Part shown: positions 53,206-61,835 of the stretch, piece by piece | How the letters are laid out: each line of letters opens with the position of its first letter | How positions within the stretch are numbered: the stretch's first letter is position 1 | Source of the DNA: CANHBY01 sp046342195 | GTDB lineage: Bacteria > Pseudomonadota > Gammaproteobacteria > Burkholderiales > Burkholderiaceae_C | Direction: 5' to 3' | Length of the DNA stretch: 64,000 nucleotides | Assembly (NCBI GenBank): GCA_046342195.1 | Contig: JBKDQE010000066.1 | Location: 20,313 to 84,312 of the forward strand | Notes under the pieces: generated by a model | The model's database searches: none | Seen by the model: the letters and a program-made list of their open reading frames with translations, nothing else | What the model was told of the DNA's origin: nothing | Position numbers and translations under genes: made by a program

Positions 53206-53652
53206 GTGGATTCTCCCGTGCCGCATATCGCGGTCAACCTGGCGAGTGTCCACCCTGCCTCAAATGAATAAAACATCGATCAACCCGACAAAGACCGTGC
53301 ATACTTCACGATCACCCCGATCCCGCGGGGATCTTGGTTAATCGCCTACTGCCGTTGATCGACGAAGGAAAATTTCCAATTCCCCTCCCATTTTCATGAA
53401 CCGTCCACAAACTTGTGCACAAGTGAGTGCTGTTGAGCGGTCTATGATTTGAACTTCCATATCTGCTGCCTGAGGCCCTCAGCAAAAATACGACTGATGC
53501 CCAGCCATTTCAGCAGCACAGGATTTTTTTGACCTGCTGTGCAAAGGAAGAGAGGCGCAGGGCCACTGGCCTTTTGTGAGGGCAGCGTGGTTCTCGTGAC
53601 CCTGATTGTTTTTTTGTTTTGTGTTGCTTGCCCTGATTTGAGGATTTTCCTT
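53206..53652. other. dnaB upstream region
   Basis: This 447-base stretch has no credible gene. It contains a small hairpin (gatccc, gcg, gggatc at 53319-53333) and a 14 bp perfect palindrome, acttgtgcacaagt, at 53411-53424. The latter is a possible operator but unassigned. rplI, often found before dnaB, is absent. Confidence 0.4.
53411..53424. promoter_or_regulatory. 14 bp palindrome upstream of dnaB
   Basis: The sequence acttgtgcacaagt is a perfect palindrome 229 bases before the dnaB start. It could be a binding site for a dimeric regulator or part of a transcript hairpin; nothing confirms either. Confidence 0.3.
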
Positions 53653-55077
53653 ATGTCTGCTGTGTTTTCCTCGCCTGAATTCCGATCCTCAGTTTTGACT
53701 GATCAGGACGTTTCCCGTTTACGCATTCCGCCACATTCGATTGAAGCTGAACAGAGTGTCTTGGGCGGCCTGCTGCTTGATAACTCGGCCTGGGATCGCG
53801 CAGGTGACTTGCTGGTTGATAGTGATTTTTACCGACTGGAGCACCGCTTGATTTATGCCGCCATTGCAGGGCTGATCAGTGGCTCCAAGCCGGCTGATGT
53901 CATCACGGTATTTGAACAACTGCAAAGCTTGGGAAAAGCAGAAGAGTGTGGCGGCGTTGTGTACCTGAATGCGCTGGCACAAAGTGTTCTCAGTGCGGCC
54001 AATTTACGTCGTTATGCCGAGATCGTGCGGGAGCGTGCGGTATTGCGCAAGCTAATTGCGGCCAGCGATGAAATTGCCACTGCGGCATTCAACCCGCAAG
54101 GGCGTCCTGTGGATCAGATTCTGGATGAAGCCGAGGGCAAAATTTTTCGTATTGGCGAAGAGGGGTCCAAGTCCAAACAGGGATTTGTGAGCATGGATCA
54201 ATTGGTGGTGCAACTGATTGATCGGGTCAATGAGCTTCATGAAAACGGTGCCGAGGAAGTGACTGGCGTACGAAGTGGTTTTTATGATCTTGATCGCATG
54301 ACCGCGGGGCTACAGCCGGGTGATTTGATCATTCTTGCGGCCCGACCATCCATGGGGAAAACAGCATTTGCCTTGAACATCGGTGAGCATGTGGCTGTTC
54401 AGGAAGGCTTGCCTGTGGTTGTTTTTTCGATGGAAATGGGTGCGGCTCAATTGGCCTTGCGGATGGTCGGCTCCTTGGGCCGGATCGATCAGAGCCACTT
54501 GCGAACGGGCAAGCTCGACGACCAGGAGTGGGGGCGGCTTTCCGAAGCCGTTGAGCGGCTGGGTAAAGTCAGCATGTACATTGATGAAACCCCCGGTCTC
54601 AGCCCTAATGAGCTTCGTGCCCGTGCTCGCCGCCAAGCACGCCAATGTGGCCAGTTGGGCTTGATTGTCGTGGACTACCTTCAGCTCATGAGCGGTAGTG
54701 GTTCAGCCAGTGAGGAAAATCGTGCCACAGTGATTGGTGAAATTTCGCGTGGGTTGAAGTCATTGGCCAAAGAATTGCGCTGCCCGGTGATTGCACTTTC
54801 ACAGCTCAATCGCTCTGTGGAGGCACGCACCGACAAGCGCCCGATGATGAGCGACCTGCGTGAATCAGGTGCCATTGAGCAAGATGCCGACGTGATCATG
54901 TTCATCTACCGCGATGAATACTATACAAAAGACGCCTGTAAAGAGCCCGGCGTGGCCGAGATCATTATTGCCAAGCAGCGCAACGGCCCGACGGGCACCA
55001 TTAAACTCACCTTCCTGAAGCCTCTGACCAAGTTCGACAATCTGGCCCCAGGCAGCTATGGCGGCGCAGAATACTGA
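53653..55077 (+). CDS. dnaB: Replicative DNA helicase DnaB
   Basis: This 474-residue hexameric helicase drives the replication fork. The N-terminal domain covers about 25-125, the linker follows, and the RecA-like domain holds Walker A ARPSMGKT at 230-237 and the Walker B region LIVVDYLQLM. No intein is present. The ATG at 53653 has GAGG 9 bases upstream. A repeat element of the MITE-like family begins 11 bases after its stop. Confidence 0.97.
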   Translation: MSAVFSSPEFRSSVLTDQDVSRLRIPPHSIEAEQSVLGGLLLDNSAWDRAGDLLVDSDFYRLEHRLIYAAIAGLISGSKPADVITVFEQLQSLGKAEECGGVVYLNALAQSVLSAANLRRYAEIVRERAVLRKLIAASDEIATAAFNPQGRPVDQILDEAEGKIFRIGEEGSKSKQGFVSMDQLVVQLIDRVNELHENGAEEVTGVRSGFYDLDRMTAGLQPGDLIILAARPSMGKTAFALNIGEHVAVQEGLPVVVFSMEMGAAQLALRMVGSLGRIDQSHLRTGKLDDQEWGRLSEAVERLGKVSMYIDETPGLSPNELRARARRQARQCGQLGLIVVDYLQLMSGSGSASEENRATVIGEISRGLKSLAKELRCPVIALSQLNRSVEARTDKRPMMSDLRESGAIEQDADVIMFIYRDEYYTKDACKEPGVAEIIIAKQRNGPTGTIKLTFLKPLTKFDNLAPGSYGGAEY

Positions 55078-55087
55078 GTTGGTCTTG

Positions 55088-55244
55088 GGAATCTCTGCAA
55101 AATTCATCGTGAATCAGCGTGCCTTTCCCGGATGAAGATGTCAGGCTGATTTTGCAGCCTGTAGCGGCTGCTACAGATAAAAAAGCCAACTCGGCGAACC
55201 TTGTCCGGGAAAGGATGCGATCGTCGCGTTCAGTTTTACACAGG
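55088..55244. repeat. MITE-like repeat, copy C (inverted)
   Basis: This is the same element as copy A, in reverse orientation, diverged. Shared segments, read on the minus strand, include gcatcctttcccgga, gagttggcttttttatctg, ggctgcaaaatcagcctg, atccgggaaaggcacgctg and ttttgcagagattcc. The nested dyads cctttcccgga and tccgggaaagg predict a cruciform or long hairpin. It sits between dnaB and the A+T-rich gene. Confidence 0.78.
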
Positions 55245-55263
55245 CTCATTAATTCAGAGTATT

Positions 55264-56118
55264 TTAGATTTTTACTTTAGGTAGTTCAATTTTTTTTATG
55301 GGTTCAACTCTAAATCCCTGCTTCTCAAGATTTTTACGAATTTTGATTTCTTGATTATATTTTTCTTGGTCTGATTGATTTGATGCGACAATTGCATTTA
55401 AATTATTATTAACATCTTTGATAAATTGACGTGATCCTGCCCCTTTCTTTTCGAGAAGTTGTTTGGTATCAATGTTAATGAGGTGTTCAAAGCCACTGGA
55501 ATGTAGCGATGTTTTATCATGGTAAAATTCAACATTTACAGAAGCCTTCTTGGCATTGAGATTTGGGCTTGCGTTGATGGCTATTTTAGCGGGCGGCACA
55601 CCATACTTCAATAATTCTTTTTTTATCTCTTGGGCGCGCTTCAAGGCCAGTATTTTGTTTAGTTTTTGCTCCCCTTTTCTAGTGGCCCCACCAGTAAGAG
55701 ATATAATATTTTTTTTATTTCCCTTCCAGAAATCGTAGATTTTTTTTGCTTCATCTTTACCGCGCGGCGTCAAATCTTGTCCGTTATATGCCATGTTGAC
55801 ATTTCCGTTCATGATTTCAAGTTTGATAGAGTCTTTATTTTGTTTTATTGATTCCGTTGCCCGCACTATTCTTGTTAAATCAATACCATTATCGCTCAGA
55901 TTCTCCCAAACGATTGCTTTGAGGTTTATTGCCAGCTGACTATTGTTGGATTGCCCTGTAATTTTTATAATGCTATCAGGGTTTTTTTTTAGGTATTGAA
56001 TGACTTTATTTAATTTTTCTTGCCCAAGCTCACTCAATTTTTCTTGATTTTGGATGGCCTCAATCAATAAAGTTGTCACTTGAGCCTGATTTTTTGAGTT
56101 TTTTTCTTCGTGACTCAT
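55264..56118 (-). CDS. A+T-rich protein with two tandem OmpA-like modules
   Basis: This 284-residue protein is unlike its neighbours in base composition: it is visibly A+T-rich. It has no signal peptide and no membrane segment, and it is rich in Lys, Asn and Ile. Two stretches resemble the OmpA/MotB peptidoglycan-binding fold: about 35-105 (KVIQYLKKNPDSIIKITGQS, then N-x-x-L and an aligned GI-DLTRI) and about 115-200 (LTPRGKDEAKKI, ISLTGGATRKGEQ, ALKRAQEIKKELLKYGV). GGAG precedes ATG 56118. Copies of the 166 bp repeat lie on both sides in opposite orientation. Function unknown. Confidence 0.75.
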   Translation of the reverse strand: MSHEEKNSKNQAQVTTLLIEAIQNQEKLSELGQEKLNKVIQYLKKNPDSIIKITGQSNNSQLAINLKAIVWENLSDNGIDLTRIVRATESIKQNKDSIKLEIMNGNVNMAYNGQDLTPRGKDEAKKIYDFWKGNKKNIISLTGGATRKGEQKLNKILALKRAQEIKKELLKYGVPPAKIAINASPNLNAKKASVNVEFYHDKTSLHSSGFEHLINIDTKQLLEKKGAGSRQFIKDVNNNLNAIVASNQSDQEKYNQEIKIRKNLEKQGFRVEPIKKIELPKVKI

Positions 56119-56138
56119 GAAATTTTCTCCAGTGAAAA

Positions 56139-56230
56139 TCATTCAAAATGATCGGCAGGCCATTTGTGGGTGGCACTGTGTGTTGAGATGCCGAACTTTT
56201 TACCGCAAGCACATTTTTCAGTTTTATCAA
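56139..56230 (-). pseudogene. Possible truncated gene with CxC zinc-type motif
   Basis: Just upstream of the OmpA-like gene, an open stretch on the same strand reads KTEKCACGKKFGIS and ends WPADHFE before a stop that overlaps the next ribosome-site region. It has no start codon with a ribosome site before it and abuts the truncated repeat copy B. I infer a residue of a gene cut by repeat insertion or deletion, but it could be chance. Confidence 0.3.
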
Positions 56231-56281
56231 AAATGAGGAGAAATAGCTTCAAGTGCCCCCTCCCTTGAATGGGGGGGTTAC

Positions 56282-56404
56282 CGAATGAGGTCTGCGGCGT
56301 TGGCTTTTTTGCCTGTAGCACCCGCAACAGGCTGCAAAATCTGCCCGGCATCCCCATCCGGGAAAGGCGCGCTCATCCACGAGGGGTTTTGCAGAGGTTC
56401 CTCA
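56282..56404. repeat. MITE-like repeat, copy B (left end missing)
   Basis: This is the right three-quarters of the element in the same orientation as copy A. It contains atgaggtctgcggcgttggc, the hairpin gcctgt...acaggc, atccgggaaaggcgcgctc and the right terminus gggttttgcagaggttcc. The left 43 bases are absent. The terminus overlaps the stop codon of the LysR gene (tca at 56402-56404). Confidence 0.78.
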
Positions 56405-57316
56405 GGTGCCGGGTTGATCGGCAAAAATCTCCCTTTGGGCCGCTTCTCTGACCGCCACAATCGCAGGGTGGGTCAGGCGGCGTTCGGTGGTAATGGCATA
56501 AAGTTGCTCTTTGACGCTTTGAACTCGGCCCACCGCCTGCACACTGAATTGGTGCGTGACATCCTCCGCAATGGCTGTCGGGGCCACAAAAAAACCAGCA
56601 CCTGCCTGCCCAAACGCTTTCATCAAGGCGCTGTCATCAAATTCTCCAATGATTTGGGGGCGAATCCCCTCTGAATCAAACCACTGCAATAACTGGGTTC
56701 GCAGGGCGGTGTCTTCGCCTGGCATCAAAAAGGGGGCCTGATGTAACAACGATGGGAATGAACCAGGAAACCGTCCAATGAGGGGTGTCGTGGCAAAAAC
56801 GGTCAAGTCACTTTCACCAAGAAAATGGCTATACCCCCGTACATTCAAGTGCCCAGGCAGGGCCTGGTCAGCCACCACCATGTCGAGTCGATGCAGAGCC
56901 AGCTCTCCGAGCAGCGAAGCCAAGCGCCCCTCCCGGCACACGAGCCTGACGGCTGAAGAAGATCGCAAGCCAGGCTCGACCAAACGATAAGCCACAGACT
57001 TTGCGACTGAATCTGCAATACCTACACGAAACGATAACATCTGCTGCGTGGAGGCATTAGACAGACGATCCATCAGTTCATCGCCCAGTAGAAAAATACG
57101 TTCAGCATAGGCCAAAACTTCCTGCCCGATCTCTGTCAGCTCGAGCCCCCTGCCGACACGGCGCAATAAAGTGACCCCCAATGAAGTTTCAAATTCGCGC
57201 AATTGCCCGCTCACTGCATGAGGCGTGAGGTGCAAATGAACACAGGCCCGCGCGATGGAGCCGGTTTTAGCCACCATCCAAAAGTAGCGCAAATGTTTGT
57301 AATTGAGCGTTCGCAT
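56402..57316 (-). CDS. LysR-family regulator, NhaR-like
   Basis: This 304-residue protein has an N-terminal winged HTH (residues 1-62; LNYKHLRYFWMVAKTGSIARA and HLTPHAVSGQLREFE) and a LysR substrate-binding domain (about 90-295). The N-terminus resembles NhaR, which responds to sodium and envelope stress in E. coli. The target is unknown; the divergent gene encodes a ribosome hibernation-type factor. Its stop codon lies in the end of repeat copy B, so the C-terminal residues may have been altered by the insertion. Confidence 0.87.
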   Translation of the reverse strand: MRTLNYKHLRYFWMVAKTGSIARACVHLHLTPHAVSGQLREFETSLGVTLLRRVGRGLELTEIGQEVLAYAERIFLLGDELMDRLSNASTQQMLSFRVGIADSVAKSVAYRLVEPGLRSSSAVRLVCREGRLASLLGELALHRLDMVVADQALPGHLNVRGYSHFLGESDLTVFATTPLIGRFPGSFPSLLHQAPFLMPGEDTALRTQLLQWFDSEGIRPQIIGEFDDSALMKAFGQAGAGFFVAPTAIAEDVTHQFSVQAVGRVQSVKEQLYAITTERRLTHPAIVAVREAAQREIFADQPGT

Positions 57317-57488
57317 GATGATCCAGCCCTCTTGAACGAGACCTTGTGGAAAAGATTGGGAATATGTCGGTGCTCGTTGCTTGAGAATAGCTCTCTTTTT
57401 TCGATGTTTTATAGATTATTTTTCGAATTGTTCGATTAATTTTGGCGCGATAGACTGGCCCAAATCAACACCCCATGGAGGTTCAACC

Positions 57489-57854
57489 ATGCAAATTGAT
57501 ATCAAAACCCAAGGTCTGGATTTGACCGGGATTCTGACTGCACATGTACAACGTCGTCTTGATTTTGCTCTGAGCTGGGCACGCCAAGCGATCAAAGGGG
57601 TCACTGTCCGGCTGTCGGACGAAAATGGCCCCAAGGGTGGAAAAGACAAGCGTTGCTCTATTTTTATTCATTTGCCATCCATGCCCGATGTGGTGATTTC
57701 TGACACCGATGCTCATGTGCGGGTGGCCATTGATCGGGCTGCTGATCGTGTCGGGCAGGTGCTGTCGCGCCGCTTCCGTCGTCAACGTGACTTTCGCTGG
57801 GGCATCAGGTTAAGCTCACCCTCTGCATTCACAGTCACAGAAGCCACAGATTAA
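57489..57854 (+). CDS. Ribosome hibernation promoting factor-like protein
   Basis: This 121-residue HPF/RaiA-type protein has the fold start MQIDIKTQGLDLTGILTAHVQRRLDF, a second half with DVVISDTDAHVRVAIDRAADRVGQ, and a basic tail RRFRRQRDF. Such proteins bind the 30S subunit in slow growth. It is not the rpoN-linked copy. GGAGG precedes ATG 57489. It lies 60 bases before htpX. Confidence 0.82.
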   Translation: MQIDIKTQGLDLTGILTAHVQRRLDFALSWARQAIKGVTVRLSDENGPKGGKDKRCSIFIHLPSMPDVVISDTDAHVRVAIDRAADRVGQVLSRRFRRQRDFRWGIRLSSPSAFTVTEATD

Positions 57855-57914
57855 AAGACTCCATTCTTGTTATCAATGGATGGACTTGGCTTCGCTCTTG
57901 ACAGAGGTATTTTG

Positions 57915-58796
57915 ATGAAACGTATTTTTTTATTGATTGCAAGCAACTTTGCCATCATGCTCGTATTGAGTTTGGTGGTCTCACTGACTGGGGCCAATCA
58001 GTTTCTGGCTGCCAATGGCTTGAACCTAGGCAAGCTTTTGGTGTTTTCGGCTATTTTGGGTTTTGGCGGCAGTTTCATTTCTCTGGGGCTTTCCAAAATC
58101 ATCGCCAAGTTCTCGACCGGTGCCCGTGTCATTCATCAGCCGAACAATGCTGATGAAGTCTGGCTCATGACCACGGTAGCGAGTTTGGCTCAAAAGGCCA
58201 ACATCGCCATGCCGGAAGTGGCCATTTATGATGGTGAGCCCAATGCCTTTGCCACAGGCCCAAGCCGGGACAATTCGTTGGTGGCTGTTTCGACCGGTTT
58301 GCTGCACACCCTGTCGCGTGATGAGGTGGAGGCCGTGCTGGCCCATGAAGTGGCGCACGTTGCCAATGGCGATATGGTCACCTTGACCTTGATTCAAGGG
58401 GTCATGAATACCTTTGTGTATTTTTTGGCGCGGGTCGTAGGCTATGTCGTAGACAGCTTACTAAGACGCAACAATGAAGAACAATCCGGCCCTGGCCTTG
58501 GCTACACGGTCACGGTGCTACTGTGTGACATCGTGTTTGGCATTTTGGCCAGTTTGGTGGTGATGTATTTTTCCCGCCAGCGAGAATATCGTGCCGACGC
58601 AGGGGCGTCTGAATTGCTGGGCAGCTCCAGAGCTATGATTGGTGCCTTGCAGCGACTGGGTGGCAGGGAGGCAGGCGTGCTGCCCAATCACGTGGCGACT
58701 GCAGGTATCCAGGGCCGTCCGGGGTGGTTGGCCTTGTTCGCCAGCCACCCTTCACTCGAAGACCGGATTGCAGCGCTGTCTTCGCGTCTCGTTTAA
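57915..58796 (+). CDS. htpX: Membrane zinc protease HtpX
   Basis: This 293-residue inner-membrane metalloprotease takes part in membrane protein quality control. Two N-terminal helices (about 4-24 and 40-60) precede the HExxH motif H144-E-V-A-H148 with NGD following, and a further Glu ligand in QREYRADAGAS. Two more hydrophobic segments are at about 155-180 and 195-215. GAGG lies 7 bases before ATG 57915. Confidence 0.96.
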   Translation: MKRIFLLIASNFAIMLVLSLVVSLTGANQFLAANGLNLGKLLVFSAILGFGGSFISLGLSKIIAKFSTGARVIHQPNNADEVWLMTTVASLAQKANIAMPEVAIYDGEPNAFATGPSRDNSLVAVSTGLLHTLSRDEVEAVLAHEVAHVANGDMVTLTLIQGVMNTFVYFLARVVGYVVDSLLRRNNEEQSGPGLGYTVTVLLCDIVFGILASLVVMYFSRQREYRADAGASELLGSSRAMIGALQRLGGREAGVLPNHVATAGIQGRPGWLALFASHPSLEDRIAALSSRLV

Positions 58797-58824
58797 GGTT
58801 TTATTTTTTCAAAGGAGCGTGACC

Positions 58825-59787
58825 ATGGAAACGTTTGCCACCGGCCCCATGTGGGCTGGGTTTGTTCTGTTTGTGATCGCCATGCTGGCGATGGATCTTT
58901 TTTTGCTGGGGGGAGGAAAATCCCACCGGGTGAGTGTTCGTGAGGCGCTGGGGTGGTCGGTTTTTTGGGTGATCCTGGCCTTTGGTTTTGCGGGCCTGAT
59001 GTGGTGGCATCTGAATGCCACCGCAGGCCCTGAAACAGCCAATATCAAGACACTTGAATTCATCACGGGTTACTTGATTGAAAAATCACTCTCAGTGGAC
59101 AACCTGTTTGTTTTCGTGATGATTTTTACCTTCTTTGCCATCCCCCCCGAGCTTCAGCGACGTGTTTTAATCTATGGTGTGCTTGGCGCCATCATCATGC
59201 GGGCGATCATGATTTTGGCGGGTGTGTGGTTGGTGTCGCAATTTTCTTGGCTGCTGTATATATTCGGGCTGTTTCTGGTGTTTACCGGAATCAAGATGCT
59301 TTTCTTTGCCGAGAGTGAGCCGGATCTGTCCCAGAATGTCTTGTTGCGTTGGCTGCGCAAGCATATGCGCATCACGGATCATCTCGAAGGCGAAAAATTC
59401 TTTGTGCGCAAAAATGGCTTGATCTGGGCCACCCCGATGTTTTTGGTGCTGATTCTGATTGAATTCACTGACGTGATTTTTGCCGTGGATAGCATTCCGG
59501 CTATTTTTGCCGTCACCAAAGACCCGTTCATTGTGTTTACATCGAACATCTTTGCCATTATGGGTTTGCGGGCCTTGTATTTTCTGCTGGCTGATATGGC
59601 TGACCGCTTTCACCTGCTCAAGTATGGGTTGGCGATTGTGCTCATGTTCATCGGCACCAAGCTCTTTATTCTTCCGTGGGTACACATTCCGATCGGTTGG
59701 TCGCTGAGCGTGGTGGGGGTGCTCATCGCCGGTTCCGTGTTGTTAAGTTTGGCCAGGCCACAACAGCCTGAGTTGGCGGAAAAGTAA
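58825..59787 (+). CDS. alx: TerC/Alx-family membrane protein
   Basis: This 320-residue protein has about nine hydrophobic segments and the TerC signatures EKSLSVDNLFVFVMIF, LIEFTDVIFAVDSIPAIFAV and SNIFAIMGLRALYF, with conserved acidic residues in membrane positions. Alx is linked to manganese export or homeostasis and alkaline pH in E. coli. AAAGGAG precedes ATG 58825, just 28 bases after htpX, leaving no room for a yybP-ykoY riboswitch. Confidence 0.93.
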   Translation: METFATGPMWAGFVLFVIAMLAMDLFLLGGGKSHRVSVREALGWSVFWVILAFGFAGLMWWHLNATAGPETANIKTLEFITGYLIEKSLSVDNLFVFVMIFTFFAIPPELQRRVLIYGVLGAIIMRAIMILAGVWLVSQFSWLLYIFGLFLVFTGIKMLFFAESEPDLSQNVLLRWLRKHMRITDHLEGEKFFVRKNGLIWATPMFLVLILIEFTDVIFAVDSIPAIFAVTKDPFIVFTSNIFAIMGLRALYFLLADMADRFHLLKYGLAIVLMFIGTKLFILPWVHIPIGWSLSVVGVLIAGSVLLSLARPQQPELAEK

Positions 59788-59870
59788 CCCGCTTCCAAGC
59801 CTTGAAAAAGCCAGCCCGCCACCCAAAGCCCCTGGTTCAAAACCTTGACGGGCTGGTGGGCCTGGCTTCA

Positions 59871-60683
59871 TCAAAATCGCCAGGTCAGCCCAAGGGTGGC
59901 GCTGCGGGTGATGGCCTGCGGGTTTTGATTGCTTGAGCGGCGCAAAACCCCCAAGGCCCAATCGAGTGACTGGTGGGGCGAGTAAATCAAGCCAAGCAAG
60001 ATAAATTTTTCTTGAACCGTTGAGGCGGGCTCATGCAACAATTGTCGTTGCAAGCCGGTATCGAGGCCCAGCTTGACCGTTTCAGAGAGGCTGATGACGG
60101 GGGCGGCGGAAAGGTAAAAATGTCGGGTGTTTGGCTGGGCCACGGTATCGAGATAGCGAGTGTGATGGGCGCCCAGGTTGATATGCACAGCGCCCCAGCC
60201 AGCTTCGTGGCTGGCCACCAGAAGCACATCGATGGATACTTTTCCTGAACCCAGCTGCGCCACCTCGCGTGAGCGGCTGATGGGCAGGCTGATCTGGGGT
60301 TTGAGGCCCAAACTCCACCCAGAGCCTTTCTGCTCGAAAAACCGCCACTTGGCCCCAACCACTGAATTCGACAGGCCGGCCGTGTTGGTTCCTGATGCTC
60401 CCTCACGCAGACGGGTCGGGATGAGGCTGAAGAACACATCAAGATGCTCGCTCAGGCCATAGGTGGCAGTGAGCGGCAGGCTTTGTTGTACATCTTGATG
60501 GGGTGTGTTATGGGTTCGATTTTCATTCCAGGCCGCTTCGAGTTGGTAGCGACCCTGGCCCTGCGTTCCGGTATCGTCAGTGATCAATGGTTGCAAGGCC
60601 CAAGCACTTGACGTGAAGGTTGCCCAAAGGATGCCGCCTATGAGCAAGGTTTTGCGCGAAAAGGCATCGCAGGATTGAGGCAT
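59871..60683 (-). CDS. Outer-membrane transporter-like protein (PF13557 type)
   Basis: This 270-residue protein begins with a signal peptide ending near residue 27 (SSAWA). The mature protein starts LQPLITDDTGTQG and continues in amphipathic beta-strands with aromatic ends, finishing in TWRF, a typical outer-membrane C-terminal Phe. The N-terminal motif resembles the 'meta-pathway of phenol degradation' outer-membrane family, whose substrates are unclear. The start at 60683 puts the signal peptide at the N-terminus; a 14-codon extension from a TTG is less likely. Confidence 0.72.
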   Translation of the reverse strand: MPQSCDAFSRKTLLIGGILWATFTSSAWALQPLITDDTGTQGQGRYQLEAAWNENRTHNTPHQDVQQSLPLTATYGLSEHLDVFFSLIPTRLREGASGTNTAGLSNSVVGAKWRFFEQKGSGWSLGLKPQISLPISRSREVAQLGSGKVSIDVLLVASHEAGWGAVHINLGAHHTRYLDTVAQPNTRHFYLSAAPVISLSETVKLGLDTGLQRQLLHEPASTVQEKFILLGLIYSPHQSLDWALGVLRRSSNQNPQAITRSATLGLTWRF

Positions 60684-60721
60684 GATGGCTGATGCGAGTT
60701 TGTTCAGGGTATGTGAATCGG

Positions 60722-61768
60722 TCAAATGGCGTTTTGAGCTCGAAGCGCCCGGGCCACTTCCGGAACCAAGGCCGGGCCTTGGTAAATAAGGCCGGTATAA
60801 ATCTGAACCAGGTCGGCGCCCGCTTCAATTTTGGCTCGGGCCTGTGCTGCACCCGTGACCCCTCCGACGCCAATGATGACGAAGTGCGGGCCAAGGGCTG
60901 TGCGTAGCTGACGTATCACGCGGTTGCTGGCTTCAAGCAAAGGGGCGCCACTGAGGCCCCCGGTTTGCTGGCCATGGGGCAAGTGGGCCACCGCTTCGCG
61001 GGCAATGGTGGTGTTGGTGGCAATAACGCCATCAATGTGATGTTTTTGAAGGGTGTGGGCTATCATCTGAATTTGTGCATCGTCGAGGTCTGGGGCAATT
61101 TTTACAAACAGGGGCACTGAGCGCCCTTGCGTTTTCGCCAGTTCGAGGCGACGCTGTTGCAGTGAGCCCAGTAAATGATCCAAGGCCTCGTCGCTTTGCA
61201 AAGCCCGCAGGTTTTGGGTATTGGGGCTGGAGATATTGACGGTAATGTAATCGGCATAGGGATAGACCTTTTCAAGGCCTATCAGGTAATCACTCACGGC
61301 GTGCTCCATGGGGGTCGAGGCATTTTTGCCAATATTGAGGCCTAAAATGCCGCCGTTCTGCCGGAAGCGGGCGCGTTTCACATGGTTGACAAAGGCTTCC
61401 AAGCCTTCATTGTTGAAGCCGAGCCGGTTGATCAGTGCCTGGGCTTCAGGCAGGCGGAACATCCGCGGTTTTGGGTTACCGCTTTGCGGTTTCGGAGTGA
61501 CGGTTCCCACCTCAATAAATCCAAAACCCATGGCGGCCAGACCATCAATGCAGCGGCCATTTTTGTCGAGCCCCGCAGCCAAGCCAACCCGGTTGGGAAA
61601 GCGCAGGCCGGCAAGATTCACCGGGTCGTCGACGCGTGCTTGGGCGACAGCGCAAATCAAGGGGGTATGTTGAATGCGAGCCAGCGAGCTGAGCGTCAGT
61701 TCATGGGCCTGCTCAGGGTCAAGACTGAAAAGAAAGGGCCGGGTGAGCGCATAGGGAATGAGAGGCAT
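60722..61768 (-). CDS. pyrD: Dihydroorotate dehydrogenase (quinone), class 2
   Basis: This 348-residue membrane-associated FMN enzyme of pyrimidine synthesis has an N-terminal helix (MPLIPYALTRPFLFSLDPEQAHEL) that contacts the membrane. FMN and orotate sites include GLAAGLDKNG, the EVGTVTPKPQ, TVNISSPNTQNLR (catalytic Ser region) and GGLSGAPLLE. It is divergent from rpiA with a 67-base gap. Confidence 0.97.
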   Translation of the reverse strand: MPLIPYALTRPFLFSLDPEQAHELTLSSLARIQHTPLICAVAQARVDDPVNLAGLRFPNRVGLAAGLDKNGRCIDGLAAMGFGFIEVGTVTPKPQSGNPKPRMFRLPEAQALINRLGFNNEGLEAFVNHVKRARFRQNGGILGLNIGKNASTPMEHAVSDYLIGLEKVYPYADYITVNISSPNTQNLRALQSDEALDHLLGSLQQRRLELAKTQGRSVPLFVKIAPDLDDAQIQMIAHTLQKHHIDGVIATNTTIAREAVAHLPHGQQTGGLSGAPLLEASNRVIRQLRTALGPHFVIIGVGGVTGAAQARAKIEAGADLVQIYTGLIYQGPALVPEVARALRAQNAI

Positions 61769-61835
61769 AGGAAGGTCTTGGATAATTAAATTGGGTTTAA
61801 AGTAGATTGCAAAGCTTGCTCTCACATTTTTGGCC

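Noticed and set aside
58797..58824. yybP-ykoY manganese riboswitch before alx
   Set aside because: Only 28 bases separate htpX and alx, too short for the aptamer, and no aptamer-like motifs were seen in the end of htpX.
59167..59685. Minus-strand open frame across the alx gene
   Set aside because: It is His/Gln/Asn-rich shadow coding opposite a conserved membrane protein gene.
59811..59856. Bidirectional terminator between alx and the outer-membrane gene
   Set aside because: The arms ccagcccg and cgggctgg are complementary, but the loop is 30 bases and no T-run follows on either strand, so I did not annotate it.
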